40,753 nucleotides of DNA from NCBI GenBank assembly GCA_936924635.1, contig CAKZHP010000056.1:1-40753 (forward strand), given 5' to 3'. A model generated the notes under the pieces. It did not search any database. It saw only the letters and a program-made list of their open reading frames with translations, and was not told where the DNA came from. Positions 7,029 to 15,042 of the stretch are shown one piece after another (the first letter of the stretch is position 1; every line of letters begins with the position of its first letter). Source of the DNA: an uncultured Propionibacteriaceae bacterium. Its GTDB lineage: Bacteria > Actinomycetota > Actinomycetes > Propionibacteriales > Propionibacteriaceae. The position numbers and the translations under genes were made by a program.

Positions 7029-7943
7029 GTGCCGCCTCGTTCTCCCCTCCCGCCGCGCCACGGGCTGCAGGCCGCCTGGGTCCGTACGCCCGACCGGGTC
7101 ACGGGCGCACCCGCGCCGTACGCGACCCTCGGCGACTTCCTCCACGCGCGGCTGGCACCGACCGCTCCGGTCGCCGAGATGCTCGCCGAGGGCCGGTTCG
7201 TGCTGGCCGACGGCTCCCCGGTGACCGGCCCCGAGCCGTACACGCCCCATACCTTCGTCTGGTTCCACCGCGAGCTGCGTCCAGAGCCGGTACGCGACTG
7301 GGACCTCTCCCTGCTCCACAGAGACGACCGCCTCGTGGTGCTGGACAAGCCCCACGGCCTCTCCACGATCCCCCGCGGTCGGCACGTCACCCAGTCGGCG
7401 GTGGTGCTGCTGCGCCAGCAGCTCGGCCTGCCCGAGCTCGGCCCCGCCCACCGGCTCGACCTGCTCACCGCCGGCGTGCTCGTGCTGACCACCCGGCAGG
7501 AGTGGCGGCGGCCCTACCAGGAGGCGTTCGCGGCGCGGCAGGTGCACAAGACGTACGAGGCCCTGGGCCGCCACGACCCCGACCTGCGGCTGCCGCTGCG
7601 GGTGACCAGCCACATCGTCAAGGAGCGCGGCTTCTTCCAGGCCCGCGAGATCCCCGGGGCACCGCCCAACGCCGAGACGTACATCGAGCGCACCGAGGTG
7701 CGCGGCGACACCGCCCGCTACCGGCTCACGCCGACCACGGGGCGTACCCACCAGCTGCGGATCCACCTGTCCTCGTTGGGGATCCCGATCGTCAACGACC
7801 CGCTCTACCCCGAGATCCTGGACTGGAACCCCGACGAGATCGGGCCCCCGCTGCAGCTCGTGGCCCGCGAGCTGAGCTTCACCGACCCCGTCGACGGCAG
7901 CGAGCGCACCTTCATCAGCCGCCGCCCCCTGGCGTGGCCCTGA
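7029..7943 (+). CDS. RluA-family pseudouridine synthase
   Basis: A 304-residue enzyme of the RluA/RsuA superfamily that converts uridine to pseudouridine in rRNA or tRNA. The catalytic motif H141-R-L-D144 is present, with D144 as the nucleophile. The following residues are L-L-T-A-G where most members have K-D-T-S-G. Also visible are the family motifs L-D-K-P-H-G-L-S (105-112), Y-R-L-T-P-T-T-G-R-T-H-Q-L-R-I-H-L near 235-255, and N-D-P-L-Y-P. The N-terminal 90 residues hold a short S4-like segment (L-G-D-F-L-H-A-R-L ... V-L-A-D-G). GTG at 7029 was chosen because the conserved protein begins there and the upstream short ORF ends 2 nt before it. An in-frame extension to 6867 has no support. The target RNA position is unknown. 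Confidence 0.88.
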   Translation: MPPRSPLPPRHGLQAAWVRTPDRVTGAPAPYATLGDFLHARLAPTAPVAEMLAEGRFVLADGSPVTGPEPYTPHTFVWFHRELRPEPVRDWDLSLLHRDDRLVVLDKPHGLSTIPRGRHVTQSAVVLLRQQLGLPELGPAHRLDLLTAGVLVLTTRQEWRRPYQEAFAARQVHKTYEALGRHDPDLRLPLRVTSHIVKERGFFQAREIPGAPPNAETYIERTEVRGDTARYRLTPTTGRTHQLRIHLSSLGIPIVNDPLYPEILDWNPDEIGPPLQLVARELSFTDPVDGSERTFISRRPLAWP

Positions 7944-7944
7944 C

Positions 7945-8898
7945 TCAGACGGTCTTCCCGGTCGCCGCCGGCAGCAGCCGCACCACCAGCTGCCCGTTGC
8001 CCTGCACCTTGGTCTCCACGGCCTTCTCGCGCGACTCCACGAACGCGCGGAACGACGAGTAGCCCAGCGACTTCTCCTTGAACGCCGGGTCCAGCCGCTG
8101 CATCTGGCTCTTCAGCCCGCCGCTGTTCATCCAGCCGTCCTCGCTGGCACCGCCGACCTCCATGGCCCGCACCAGCAGCGTCGTCGCGGCGACCTGCGGG
8201 TCGACCGCCTTGACCGTACGCCGCCGCTTCGGCGCCTCCTCCGGCGCCGCGTCACTGGTCGTGATCGTCCCGGCCACCGCCCCGTCGTCGACCACGGCCG
8301 GCGGCTCGGGAGGAGTCGGACTCTTGCGTACGGCCTTCGGCGGCGCCGCCGGTGCCTGCACGCCCGGGATGTCGGCGTAGTCGGTGAACTCGTCGCAGGC
8401 GGCGACCAGCGCGCGGCTGGTGGAGCCGACCATGCCGATGCCCACCACGTAGCGCCCGAGGCTCTTGCACCGCTGCGCCAGCGACACGTAGTCGGAGTCG
8501 CCCGCCACGATCACCAGGTGGGTGATGTCGGGGTGGCGCAGCAGGTCTTGCACGGCGTCGATGGAGAGCCTGATGTCGGCGCCGTTCTTGGTGCCCGAGT
8601 TGGCGAACATCTGCACCAGGTCGACGGCGCGGTCGACGAGCTGGTGCTTGTACGCCGCGTTGGCTGGCACCGTCCAGTCCGCGTACCCTCGCACCATCGA
8701 CACCGTGCCGAACGACGTCGCGTAGTCGATGATCGCGCCGATGTCGACGGTCGCCTGCGTCAGCCGCTCAGCCACCCGCTCGCCGGTGCCCGTACGCGCG
8801 TTGTCCTTGCGCCACGCCCCGGAGCCGAACAGCGAGTCGTAGCGGGAGATGACCATGTTGTCGAAGTCGAGGTAGACCGCGACCCGTGAGGTGCTCAT
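7945..8898 (-). CDS. NYN (PIN-like) nuclease-domain protein with C-terminal LOTUS/OST-HTH domain
   Basis: A 317-residue, two-domain, probable RNA-acting protein. Residues 5-165 form a NYN domain: V-Y-L-D11-F-D13-N, N-G-A-D108 and V-A-G-D134-S-D136-Y give the acidic metal-binding cluster expected of the PIN/NYN nuclease fold. A low-complexity Pro/Ala linker (about 180-230) follows. Residues about 235-310 (V-R-A-M-E ... W-M-N-S-G-G-L-K-S-Q-M ... F-V-E-S-R) match the LOTUS/OST-HTH RNA-binding fold. The gene ends 2 bp from the convergent pseudouridine synthase. ATG at 8896-8898 follows GATGAT by 6 nt, a weak leaderless-type start. Bacterial NYN-LOTUS proteins are little characterised, and an RNA-turnover role is inferred. 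Confidence 0.88.
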   Translation of the reverse strand: MSTSRVAVYLDFDNMVISRYDSLFGSGAWRKDNARTGTGERVAERLTQATVDIGAIIDYATSFGTVSMVRGYADWTVPANAAYKHQLVDRAVDLVQMFANSGTKNGADIRLSIDAVQDLLRHPDITHLVIVAGDSDYVSLAQRCKSLGRYVVGIGMVGSTSRALVAACDEFTDYADIPGVQAPAAPPKAVRKSPTPPEPPAVVDDGAVAGTITTSDAAPEEAPKRRRTVKAVDPQVAATTLLVRAMEVGGASEDGWMNSGGLKSQMQRLDPAFKEKSLGYSSFRAFVESREKAVETKVQGNGQLVVRLLPAATGKTV

Positions 8899-8935
8899 CG
8901 CAGGATCATCCCACCGCTCACGCCGGCCGCGCGGC

Positions 8936-11437
8936 TCACGCCGCGGCGAGCAGCATCTTCGGCGACACCGTACGCGCCTTGAGCACCGCCGCTGTCGTGA
9001 GCAGGGTCGCGATCAGCGCCCATCCGATGAGCACGAAGACCGAGCCCGTGACGCCGGTGCCGCCGGCGACCACGGTGCGTACGGCATCGAGCGCCGGTGA
9101 CACCGGCGAGAGCGGCCGAATGCTGTCGAAGAAGGCCGGCGCCGCCGCCGTCACCGCGGTGGCGACCGTGAGGGTCGCCATCAGCACCGCGACCACGCGG
9201 CCCGCGCCGCCCAGCCACGCGGCCAGCGCGTGGTTCACGGCCACGAACGCGACACCGGCGAGCAGCAGCACGCCCAGCAGGCCGAACCAGCGCACGGCCG
9301 GCAGGTGCAGGAACAGCTGCCCTAGCGCGGCCACCGCGACCGCCTGGATGCCCACGACGGCCAGGCCCGGCAGCAGCGACTCCCCGACCAGTGCCGCGGC
9401 ACCCCGGCTGGAGAGGGCGAGACGGCTGCGGAGCGCGGGCAGCACCAGGTACGTCGCCAGCGCGCCCACCCACAGCGCCAGCACCATGAGCAGGCTGGCC
9501 CAGGCGGCGGCCGGGGTGACGAGGCCGTCGAGGTCGCTCACCGAGATCGGCGAGGCCACCACGGTGGCGAGCTGCGTGCGCTCCGCGTCGGTGTAGCTCG
9601 GGATCTGGGTGGCGCCCTTCTCCAGCCCGTCGGCCAGCTGGCGAGTGCCGTCGGCCAGCTGCTTGCTCCCGTCGGTGGTCTGGGCGAGGCCGTCGGTGAG
9701 CGCCCGGGAGCCCGCGGCGGCCTGACCGATGCCGTCGACGAGCTGGCCGACGCCGTCGGTGTACGCCTGGACGCCCGACACCAGCTGCGGCCCGGCCGCC
9801 GCGGCGGTCGTCAGCCCGGAGCTGAGCTGCCCGGCCCCGCCGGCCACCTGGTCGACGCCACCCGTGTACTGCGCCACGCCGTTGGCGTACTGCGAGACAC
9901 CCCCGGAGAGCTGCTTCGCGCCGTCACCGAGCTGGGTGGCGCCGCTGACCAGCGCCGGCCCCGCCCCGGCGAGCTGGGCGAGCTGACCCTTCTGCGCCTG
10001 CATGTCGGCGACCGAGGACAGCTGACCGCCCTGGGCGAGCATCTGCTGCGTCATCCCCAGCACCACGTTCACCTGGGCGAGGATGTCGCGCAGCGAGGCG
10101 TCGTCGATCGCACCCAGCGCGGCCGACAGCTGCTGCAAGGACTGCTGGAGCGTGCGCCCCGTGGCCGGGTCGGGCGTCGAGAACACCTGGGCCACGGTCT
10201 GCTTGCCGGCCTGGGTCATGGCCATCACGCCGGCGACGTACCCCTGGCACGCCTCGGGCCCCAGCTGCTGCACCTGCGGCGGGCACTGCGAGGCCACCTG
10301 CTTCGCGGTCTGGTCGAGCCCGGTGGTGATCTGGGTCTGCAGACCGCCGACCTGGGCCGACAGCTGCTTCGCGGTGGTCTGCGAGGTGGCTACCTGCTGC
10401 TGCAGCGCGGCGATCGCCACCTGCAGCTGCGGCACGACCTGGGTCTGGTCGGCGCCGCCCTGCGTCGCCTGGATCTTGTCCAGCAGGATCCGCAGCTGGA
10501 TCAGCATGTCGAGCTGCTGCGAGGTGCTGGTGGCGAGCTGGGTGGTGCCCTGCGTGTACGGCACCAGGCCGTCCCGCAGCGCGTACGCACCGCTGGCCAG
10601 CCCGCTGGCCCCGCTGGCCAGCTGCGTGCCGCCCGAGCGGAGCTGCGGCGAACCGGCGGAGATCTGGCCAAGGCCGTCGGTGAGCTTCTGGGCGCCGCTG
10701 GCGGCCTGGCCGATGCCGTCGGTGTACTGCTTCACACCGCCCACGAGCTGCGTACCGCCGCTGCGCAGCGCCGGGCCGTTGCCGTACGCCGTCTCCAGGC
10801 CGGTGCTGAGCTGGTTGGAGCCGTCGCGCGCCTGACCGAGGCCGTCGGTGAGCTTCTGCTGGCCGTCGGCGAGCTGGGAGGCCGCGTCGGCGACGGTCTG
10901 GAACTGCTTGCCCATCTCGTTGAAGCCGAGGTAGATGTTCTCGAGGTAGGTCTGCGTGAGCGTCCGGTTGAGGGCCTGCGCCGCTGCCTGCGCCACGGCC
11001 TGGCCGAGCGCGGTGTCGGCGATGCCCGCCTGCGGCGAGGTCTCGACCCGGATGGTGGCCTGCTCGGCCTCCCCTGCCGCCCGCCCGAAGGAGGTGGCGG
11101 CCTTCGAGAAGGTCTTCGGGATCGTGACCACCGCGGCGAACCGGCCCGACTTCATGCCCTCTCGGGCGGCCTTCTCGTTGGCCAGCACCCACCGGAAGTT
11201 CTGCTCCTTGTCGGAGTCGACCAGCTCGGCGGTCAGCTGCCGCCCCAGCGGCACCAGCTGGTCGTTGACGGTGACGGCCTCGTCGAGGTTGACCACGGCC
11301 GCCTCGACCCGGTGCAGCCGGGAGTCCGAGCTCCAGGTGGCGCCGAGCAGCCCGGCGGCGATCAGCACCGGTACCAGCACCAGGCCCAGCACCTTCGTCC
11401 ACCAGGGGCCACGCCGTGCGTTCTCCAGCAGTCTCAT
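8936..11437 (-). CDS. YhgE/Pip-family membrane protein
   Basis: An 833-residue protein of the YhgE/Pip family, relatives of ABC-2 type export permeases. One membrane segment lies at residues about 16-35. A very long extracytoplasmic region (about 40-640) is made of repeated units such as Q-L-x-x-G-x-x-Q-Y-x-x-G and L-T-D-G-L-G-Q, predicted to form extended helical or coiled structure. At least five membrane helices fill residues about 655-825. It overlaps the upstream MMPL gene by 4 nt, so the two form one operon, transcribed leftward under the TetR-side promoter. In Gram-positives such proteins belong to export or secretion-related complexes (one is the Lactococcus phage infection protein Pip). 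The function here is probably export of a lipid-like compound together with the MMPL protein; this is inference. Confidence 0.88.
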   Translation of the reverse strand: MRLLENARRGPWWTKVLGLVLVPVLIAAGLLGATWSSDSRLHRVEAAVVNLDEAVTVNDQLVPLGRQLTAELVDSDKEQNFRWVLANEKAAREGMKSGRFAAVVTIPKTFSKAATSFGRAAGEAEQATIRVETSPQAGIADTALGQAVAQAAAQALNRTLTQTYLENIYLGFNEMGKQFQTVADAASQLADGQQKLTDGLGQARDGSNQLSTGLETAYGNGPALRSGGTQLVGGVKQYTDGIGQAASGAQKLTDGLGQISAGSPQLRSGGTQLASGASGLASGAYALRDGLVPYTQGTTQLATSTSQQLDMLIQLRILLDKIQATQGGADQTQVVPQLQVAIAALQQQVATSQTTAKQLSAQVGGLQTQITTGLDQTAKQVASQCPPQVQQLGPEACQGYVAGVMAMTQAGKQTVAQVFSTPDPATGRTLQQSLQQLSAALGAIDDASLRDILAQVNVVLGMTQQMLAQGGQLSSVADMQAQKGQLAQLAGAGPALVSGATQLGDGAKQLSGGVSQYANGVAQYTGGVDQVAGGAGQLSSGLTTAAAAGPQLVSGVQAYTDGVGQLVDGIGQAAAGSRALTDGLAQTTDGSKQLADGTRQLADGLEKGATQIPSYTDAERTQLATVVASPISVSDLDGLVTPAAAWASLLMVLALWVGALATYLVLPALRSRLALSSRGAAALVGESLLPGLAVVGIQAVAVAALGQLFLHLPAVRWFGLLGVLLLAGVAFVAVNHALAAWLGGAGRVVAVLMATLTVATAVTAAAPAFFDSIRPLSPVSPALDAVRTVVAGGTGVTGSVFVLIGWALIATLLTTAAVLKARTVSPKMLLAAA

Positions 11438-14151
11438 GCCGACCCTCCTCGGGCTCCGGCGGGCACGGCGGCAGCCGTCCCCGTGTCGAGGGGCAGCACC
11501 ATGCCGCCTCTGGTGATCAGGTCGCGGACACCCTCCGCGGTGGTGGCGCCCAGCACGACGGCGGTCTCGCCGGGCTGCCGCAGCAGCTCCGCGAGCGCCG
11601 TACGCGCCGGGCCGTGCAGCTTGTCGGCGTCGTCGACCAGCACCAGCTGGTGGTCGCGGGCCCGGAGCCGTGCGGGCAGGTTCGGGGTCAGCGGGTCGAG
11701 AGCCGCCGTACGGCGTCGCACCTTGCCCGCCTCGTCGGGCACCGAGTGACCGGCCACCTTCAGCCGCCCGGACGCCGGGGCCATCCGGCCACCCAGCGTC
11801 AGCAGCAGGGCCGCACGCTCCACCGCCGAGCCGGTCACGACCAGCACCTCACCGGGGGCGAGGGTCAGCGACACCGGCTCCACGATCACCGGGTCCTCGC
11901 CGATGGTCACGTCCTCGGCGGCCACCACATGGGTGTCGCCCGGGACTGGCCAGTCGGCCATGCTCAGCTGCCGCGACAGGGTCTCTCCCTCGACGTCGAA
12001 CGAGGGCAGCACCTTGTCGAGCCATCGCGGCAGCCACCAGGCCCGCTCGCCCAGCAGGTGCAGCACCGCCGGGACCAGCGTGAGCCGCACGATGAATGCG
12101 TCCACCGCCACGCCCACGGCGAGCCCGAACGCGATCGGCTTGATTGCGCCCTCGCCGCGGGGCACGAAGAACGCGAACACCGCGAACATGATGAGAGCGG
12201 CGGCGACCACGACCTTGGCCGAGTGCACGAAGCCGTCGTGCACGGCCAGCCGGGCGTCCTTGCCGTGCACGTGCTCCTCGCGCATGCGGGACACGAGGAA
12301 CACCTCGTAGTCCATGGCCAGGCCGAAGAGGATGCCCATGGTCATGATCGGGAAGAACGAGATGACGGACGTGGTGTCGTGCAGGTTGACCACGTTCTTC
12401 AGCCAGCCCTGGTTGAACACCAAGGTGGTGGCGCCGAACGCCGACCCCACGCTGAGCAGGTAGCCCACGGCCGCCTTGATGGGCACCGCGATCGAGCGGA
12501 ACACCATGGTGAGCAGCACCAGCGAGAGCCCCACCACGAAGATGCCGAAGGGCAGCAGGGCCCCCTCCAGGCGGCTCGTGATGTCGATGCCCACGGCGGT
12601 CATGCCCGTGACGGCGACGTCGACGCCGTACCGGTCCTTCCAGTCCTGCGCGTGGGCGTAGATGCCGCTGACCACGCTGTCCGTGCGCGCGTCGTCAGGC
12701 CCGGTTGAGGGGATCACCTGGATCATGCCGGTGTCGGCGTTCTGGTTGGGCACCGCCGCAGGCACCAGCACGACCCCGGGGATCTTCTCGATGTCGGCCT
12801 TCATGCCGTTCAGCACGCCCAGCGGGTCGGTCGACTCGACCAGCTGCATGGTCACCACGAGCGGGCCGTTGTAGCCCGGGCCGAACTTCTCTGAGATGGC
12901 GTCGTACGTCTGGCGCGCCGGCTCCGCAGCCGGCAGCTGGCCCGCGTTCGGGAGCGACAGCCACAGGTCCTTGGCCGGGTACGACAGCGCGCCGAGGGCG
13001 CCGACGACGAGCACCACGGTGAGGATGGGCACCTTGGTGACGGCGCGCACCCACCAGCCGGAGATGCCACCACGCGGACGCGTCGTCGTCGGGGCGGGGT
13101 CCGCGTGCGCGCCACGCTTGCGGGCCTTCGGGCGTACGCGGTCACCGAGGTAACCCATCACCGCAGGCAGCAGCGTGAGCGCGACCGCGACGCCGATGGC
13201 GACGGCCACGGAGGCGTACGCGCCCATGGTGGTGAGGAAGGGGATGCCCGCGACCGCCAGCCCGACCAGGGCGATGATCACGGTGAGTCCGGCGAAGACC
13301 ACGGCCGAGCCGGCGGTGGCCACCGAGCGGGCGGTGGACTCCTCCGCGGTGAGGTCAGGGTCGGCCAGCTGGTCGCGGTGGCGGGACAGGATGAACAGGG
13401 CGTAGTCGATGCCCACGGCCAGGCCGAGCATCAGGCCCAGCATCGGGGTCGTGGAGGAGATGTCGGAGAAGCGGGTGGCGGCGTACGTCACGGCCATCGC
13501 CAGCGCCACCCCGATCAGCGCGTTCACGAGCGGGACCACACCGGCCAGCACGGAGCCGAGCACCCCGATCAGCACCACCAGGGCGACGGCGACGCCGAGG
13601 CCCTCCACGATGGAGATCTGCGGGATCTGGACGGCGAACGCGTCACCGCCCATGAGCACCGTGGCCCCCTGGGGCAGCTGGCGCGCCAGGTCCTGGGACA
13701 GCTCCTGCAGGTTGTCCTTGGTCTCGTCTGTGACCTCGGAGATGGTGCCGGCGAGCCGGATGCCGATCAGCGCGGCGCTGCCGTCGGTGGAGACGCGGCC
13801 CTTGATGTACTCGTTGTACGGGCTGATCGACCCCGCCACCCCGGGCTGCTTCTCGACCGTGGTGATCCAAGCCTCGATCGGCTGCTTCACGCTCGGGTCG
13901 TCGGCGCGTACGCCGTCGGGCAGCATCACGATCGCCGTGGCGCCAGCGTCCGCGGCCTCCGGGAACGTCATCTTCAGCTGGTCGAGCGCGGCCTGGCTCT
14001 GGGCGCCGGGGATCGAGAAGCTGTCGCTCATCGGGCGCGAGATCAGGGCCGCGAGGCCACCGACGACCAGCAGCAGCGCCGCCCACGCCATGACCACCCG
14101 GCCGCGGCGGCGGAAGCACCAGCGCCCGACGTCGTACAGAAATCCCGACAT
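11434..14151 (-). CDS. MMPL-family transporter with a degenerate ABC-ATPase-like C-terminal domain
   Basis: A 905-residue protein starting at ATG 14149-14151 (G-A-G-G-G-G just upstream). Residues 1 to about 720 form an MMPL/RND-type lipid transporter with two six-helix bundles, each preceded by a first helix and a soluble porter domain. The diagnostic G-I-D-Y-A-L-F-I-L-S-R-H-R and A-M-D-Y-E-V-F-L-V-S-R-M-R segments carry the proton-relay Asp-Tyr pair. Residues about 754-905 resemble a shortened ABC nucleotide-binding domain: L-A-P-G-E-V-L-V-V-T-G, then S-A-V-E-R-A-A-L where a Walker A lysine should be, S-G-R-L-K-V-A-G, and a Walker-B-like L-V-L-V-D-D-A-D. The signature motif region is missing. 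The gene heads the operon with YhgE/Pip (4-nt overlap), divergent from a TetR gene. Confidence 0.9.
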   Translation of the reverse strand: MSGFLYDVGRWCFRRRGRVVMAWAALLLVVGGLAALISRPMSDSFSIPGAQSQAALDQLKMTFPEAADAGATAIVMLPDGVRADDPSVKQPIEAWITTVEKQPGVAGSISPYNEYIKGRVSTDGSAALIGIRLAGTISEVTDETKDNLQELSQDLARQLPQGATVLMGGDAFAVQIPQISIVEGLGVAVALVVLIGVLGSVLAGVVPLVNALIGVALAMAVTYAATRFSDISSTTPMLGLMLGLAVGIDYALFILSRHRDQLADPDLTAEESTARSVATAGSAVVFAGLTVIIALVGLAVAGIPFLTTMGAYASVAVAIGVAVALTLLPAVMGYLGDRVRPKARKRGAHADPAPTTTRPRGGISGWWVRAVTKVPILTVVLVVGALGALSYPAKDLWLSLPNAGQLPAAEPARQTYDAISEKFGPGYNGPLVVTMQLVESTDPLGVLNGMKADIEKIPGVVLVPAAVPNQNADTGMIQVIPSTGPDDARTDSVVSGIYAHAQDWKDRYGVDVAVTGMTAVGIDITSRLEGALLPFGIFVVGLSLVLLTMVFRSIAVPIKAAVGYLLSVGSAFGATTLVFNQGWLKNVVNLHDTTSVISFFPIMTMGILFGLAMDYEVFLVSRMREEHVHGKDARLAVHDGFVHSAKVVVAAALIMFAVFAFFVPRGEGAIKPIAFGLAVGVAVDAFIVRLTLVPAVLHLLGERAWWLPRWLDKVLPSFDVEGETLSRQLSMADWPVPGDTHVVAAEDVTIGEDPVIVEPVSLTLAPGEVLVVTGSAVERAALLLTLGGRMAPASGRLKVAGHSVPDEAGKVRRRTAALDPLTPNLPARLRARDHQLVLVDDADKLHGPARTALAELLRQPGETAVVLGATTAEGVRDLITRGGMVLPLDTGTAAAVPAGARGGSA

Positions 14152-14189
14152 GTGTCCCCTCGGCTGCTGGCGGGCGCCCCCGCGCCCTT

Positions 14190-14207
14190 CGATACACAAT
14201 CGTATCG
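14190..14207. promoter_or_regulatory. Candidate TetR operator overlapping the mmpL promoter
   Basis: CGATAC-acaatc-GTATCG is a perfect 6-6-6 inverted repeat about 40 bp upstream of the mmpL start. On the minus strand it contains TACGAT (14204-14199), a good -10 for the MMPL-YhgE operon, so binding would block that promoter. The divergent TetR gene is the obvious candidate to bind it. Confidence 0.55.
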
Positions 14208-14239
14208 GATGCGGACGGTGGCCTTTTCCACCCGATGGC

Positions 14240-14317
14240 CCGCATCCGCACAGCCGCTGTCGATCCGCGCAGCGTGCATGAAGGCTGCGCGGATCGATCC
14301 AGGCTGTGGGGATGCGG
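14240..14317. repeat. 78-nt nested inverted repeat, with the right arm partly duplicated
   Basis: The outer arms 14240-14255 and 14302-14317 pair at 15 of 16 positions. The inner arms 14261-14273 and 14284-14296 pair perfectly over 13 bp with a 10-nt loop. The 17-mer CTGTGGGGATGCGGCGG at 14304-14320 recurs directly at 14326-14342, giving a second possible right arm. The element lies between the mmpL and tetR promoters, and neither predicted transcript includes it. It could be a cruciform, a repeated genomic element or an untranslated-RNA remnant. Confidence 0.6.
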
Positions 14318-14375
14318 CGGAGTGACTGTGGGGATGCGGCGGGGTGGCTGTTCGGAGGGGCGGGACCCCGGTCGA

Positions 14376-14381
14376 TAGGGT
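14376..14381 (+). promoter_or_regulatory. -10 element of the tetR gene
   Basis: TAGGGT is placed so that transcription would begin near 14388, giving a short leader with AGGAG (14399-14403) before TTG at 14410. This promoter position argues against the alternative GTG start at 14380, which lies inside the box. Confidence 0.5.
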
Positions 14382-14409
14382 GAGCGCCACGACGCAGCAG
14401 GAGACAAGT

Positions 14410-15042
14410 TTGACGCAGCAGATGGCTGTCACGGCCCGGCGGGCGAAGACCCGAGCGCGTCTGCTCGACGCCGCTCGCGCCGTGATCGCCGAGCGGGGGG
14501 CCGGCGGGGCGACGGTCGAGGCCGTCTCGGAGCGGGCGGGTTTCACGCGAGGTGCGTTCTACTCGAACTACGCCTCGATGGCCGATCTCGTGAGCGACCT
14601 GGTCCAGGAGGTCGGAGCCGGCAGGTTGGCGGCGATGCAGGAGGCGGCGGCCCGCGTACGAGGGCTGGGGGCCGACGACTTCGCAGGTGTGGCCACGGCC
14701 GCGCTGGAGGTGTTCGTGGGCCTGCAGCCGCACGACGTCGACGACACCCTGCTGCTGGCCGAGCTAGAGCTGTTCGCGATCCGTACGCCGGAGGTGCGCG
14801 CGACCTACACCGCCGTCACCGAGCAGACGCTGTCGACGGCGATGGACATCATCGAGACCGTCCTGGAGCCCATGGGGCGCCGGCTGTGCACCTCCCGGAG
14901 ATTCACAGCAGAGATGATCGCCGGGTACTTCGACCATGTGCTCCGACTGGGCCACGCCAGCGGTCAGCCGGCCGGGCCGGAGAGGCTCGCCTCCGGTCTC
15001 GTCGACCTGCTCACCGTCATCACCGAACCGAAGGAGAGCTAG
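14410..15042 (+). CDS. TetR-family transcriptional regulator
   Basis: A 210-residue TetR repressor. The N-terminal helix-turn-helix occupies residues about 14-55: T-R-A-R-L-L-D-A-A, then T-V-E-A-V-S-E-R-A-G-F-T-R-G-A-F-Y-S-N-Y. The remaining all-helical part is the ligand-binding and dimerisation domain. The TTG start was chosen because AGGAG precedes it by 6 nt and the -10 box lies upstream; ATG 14422 and GTG 14380 are alternatives. It is divergent from the MMPL-YhgE operon, with a palindrome over that operon's promoter, so it most likely represses export in the absence of a ligand. The epimerase gene begins directly after its stop and may be co-transcribed. Confidence 0.9.
   Translation: MTQQMAVTARRAKTRARLLDAARAVIAERGAGGATVEAVSERAGFTRGAFYSNYASMADLVSDLVQEVGAGRLAAMQEAAARVRGLGADDFAGVATAALEVFVGLQPHDVDDTLLLAELELFAIRTPEVRATYTAVTEQTLSTAMDIIETVLEPMGRRLCTSRRFTAEMIAGYFDHVLRLGHASGQPAGPERLASGLVDLLTVITEPKES

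Noticed and set aside
9580..10880. Apparent tandem DNA repeats in the YhgE/Pip gene
   Set aside because: The similarity follows codon triplets and reflects protein repeats rather than a separate DNA element.
11416..14325. Long rightward frames opposite the MMPL gene
   Set aside because: They are antisense frames with low-complexity His/Arg/Gln sequence and no plausible start context.
14344..14409. Upstream start for the TetR gene
   Set aside because: The predicted -10 box lies inside this extension, and a good ribosome site precedes TTG 14410.
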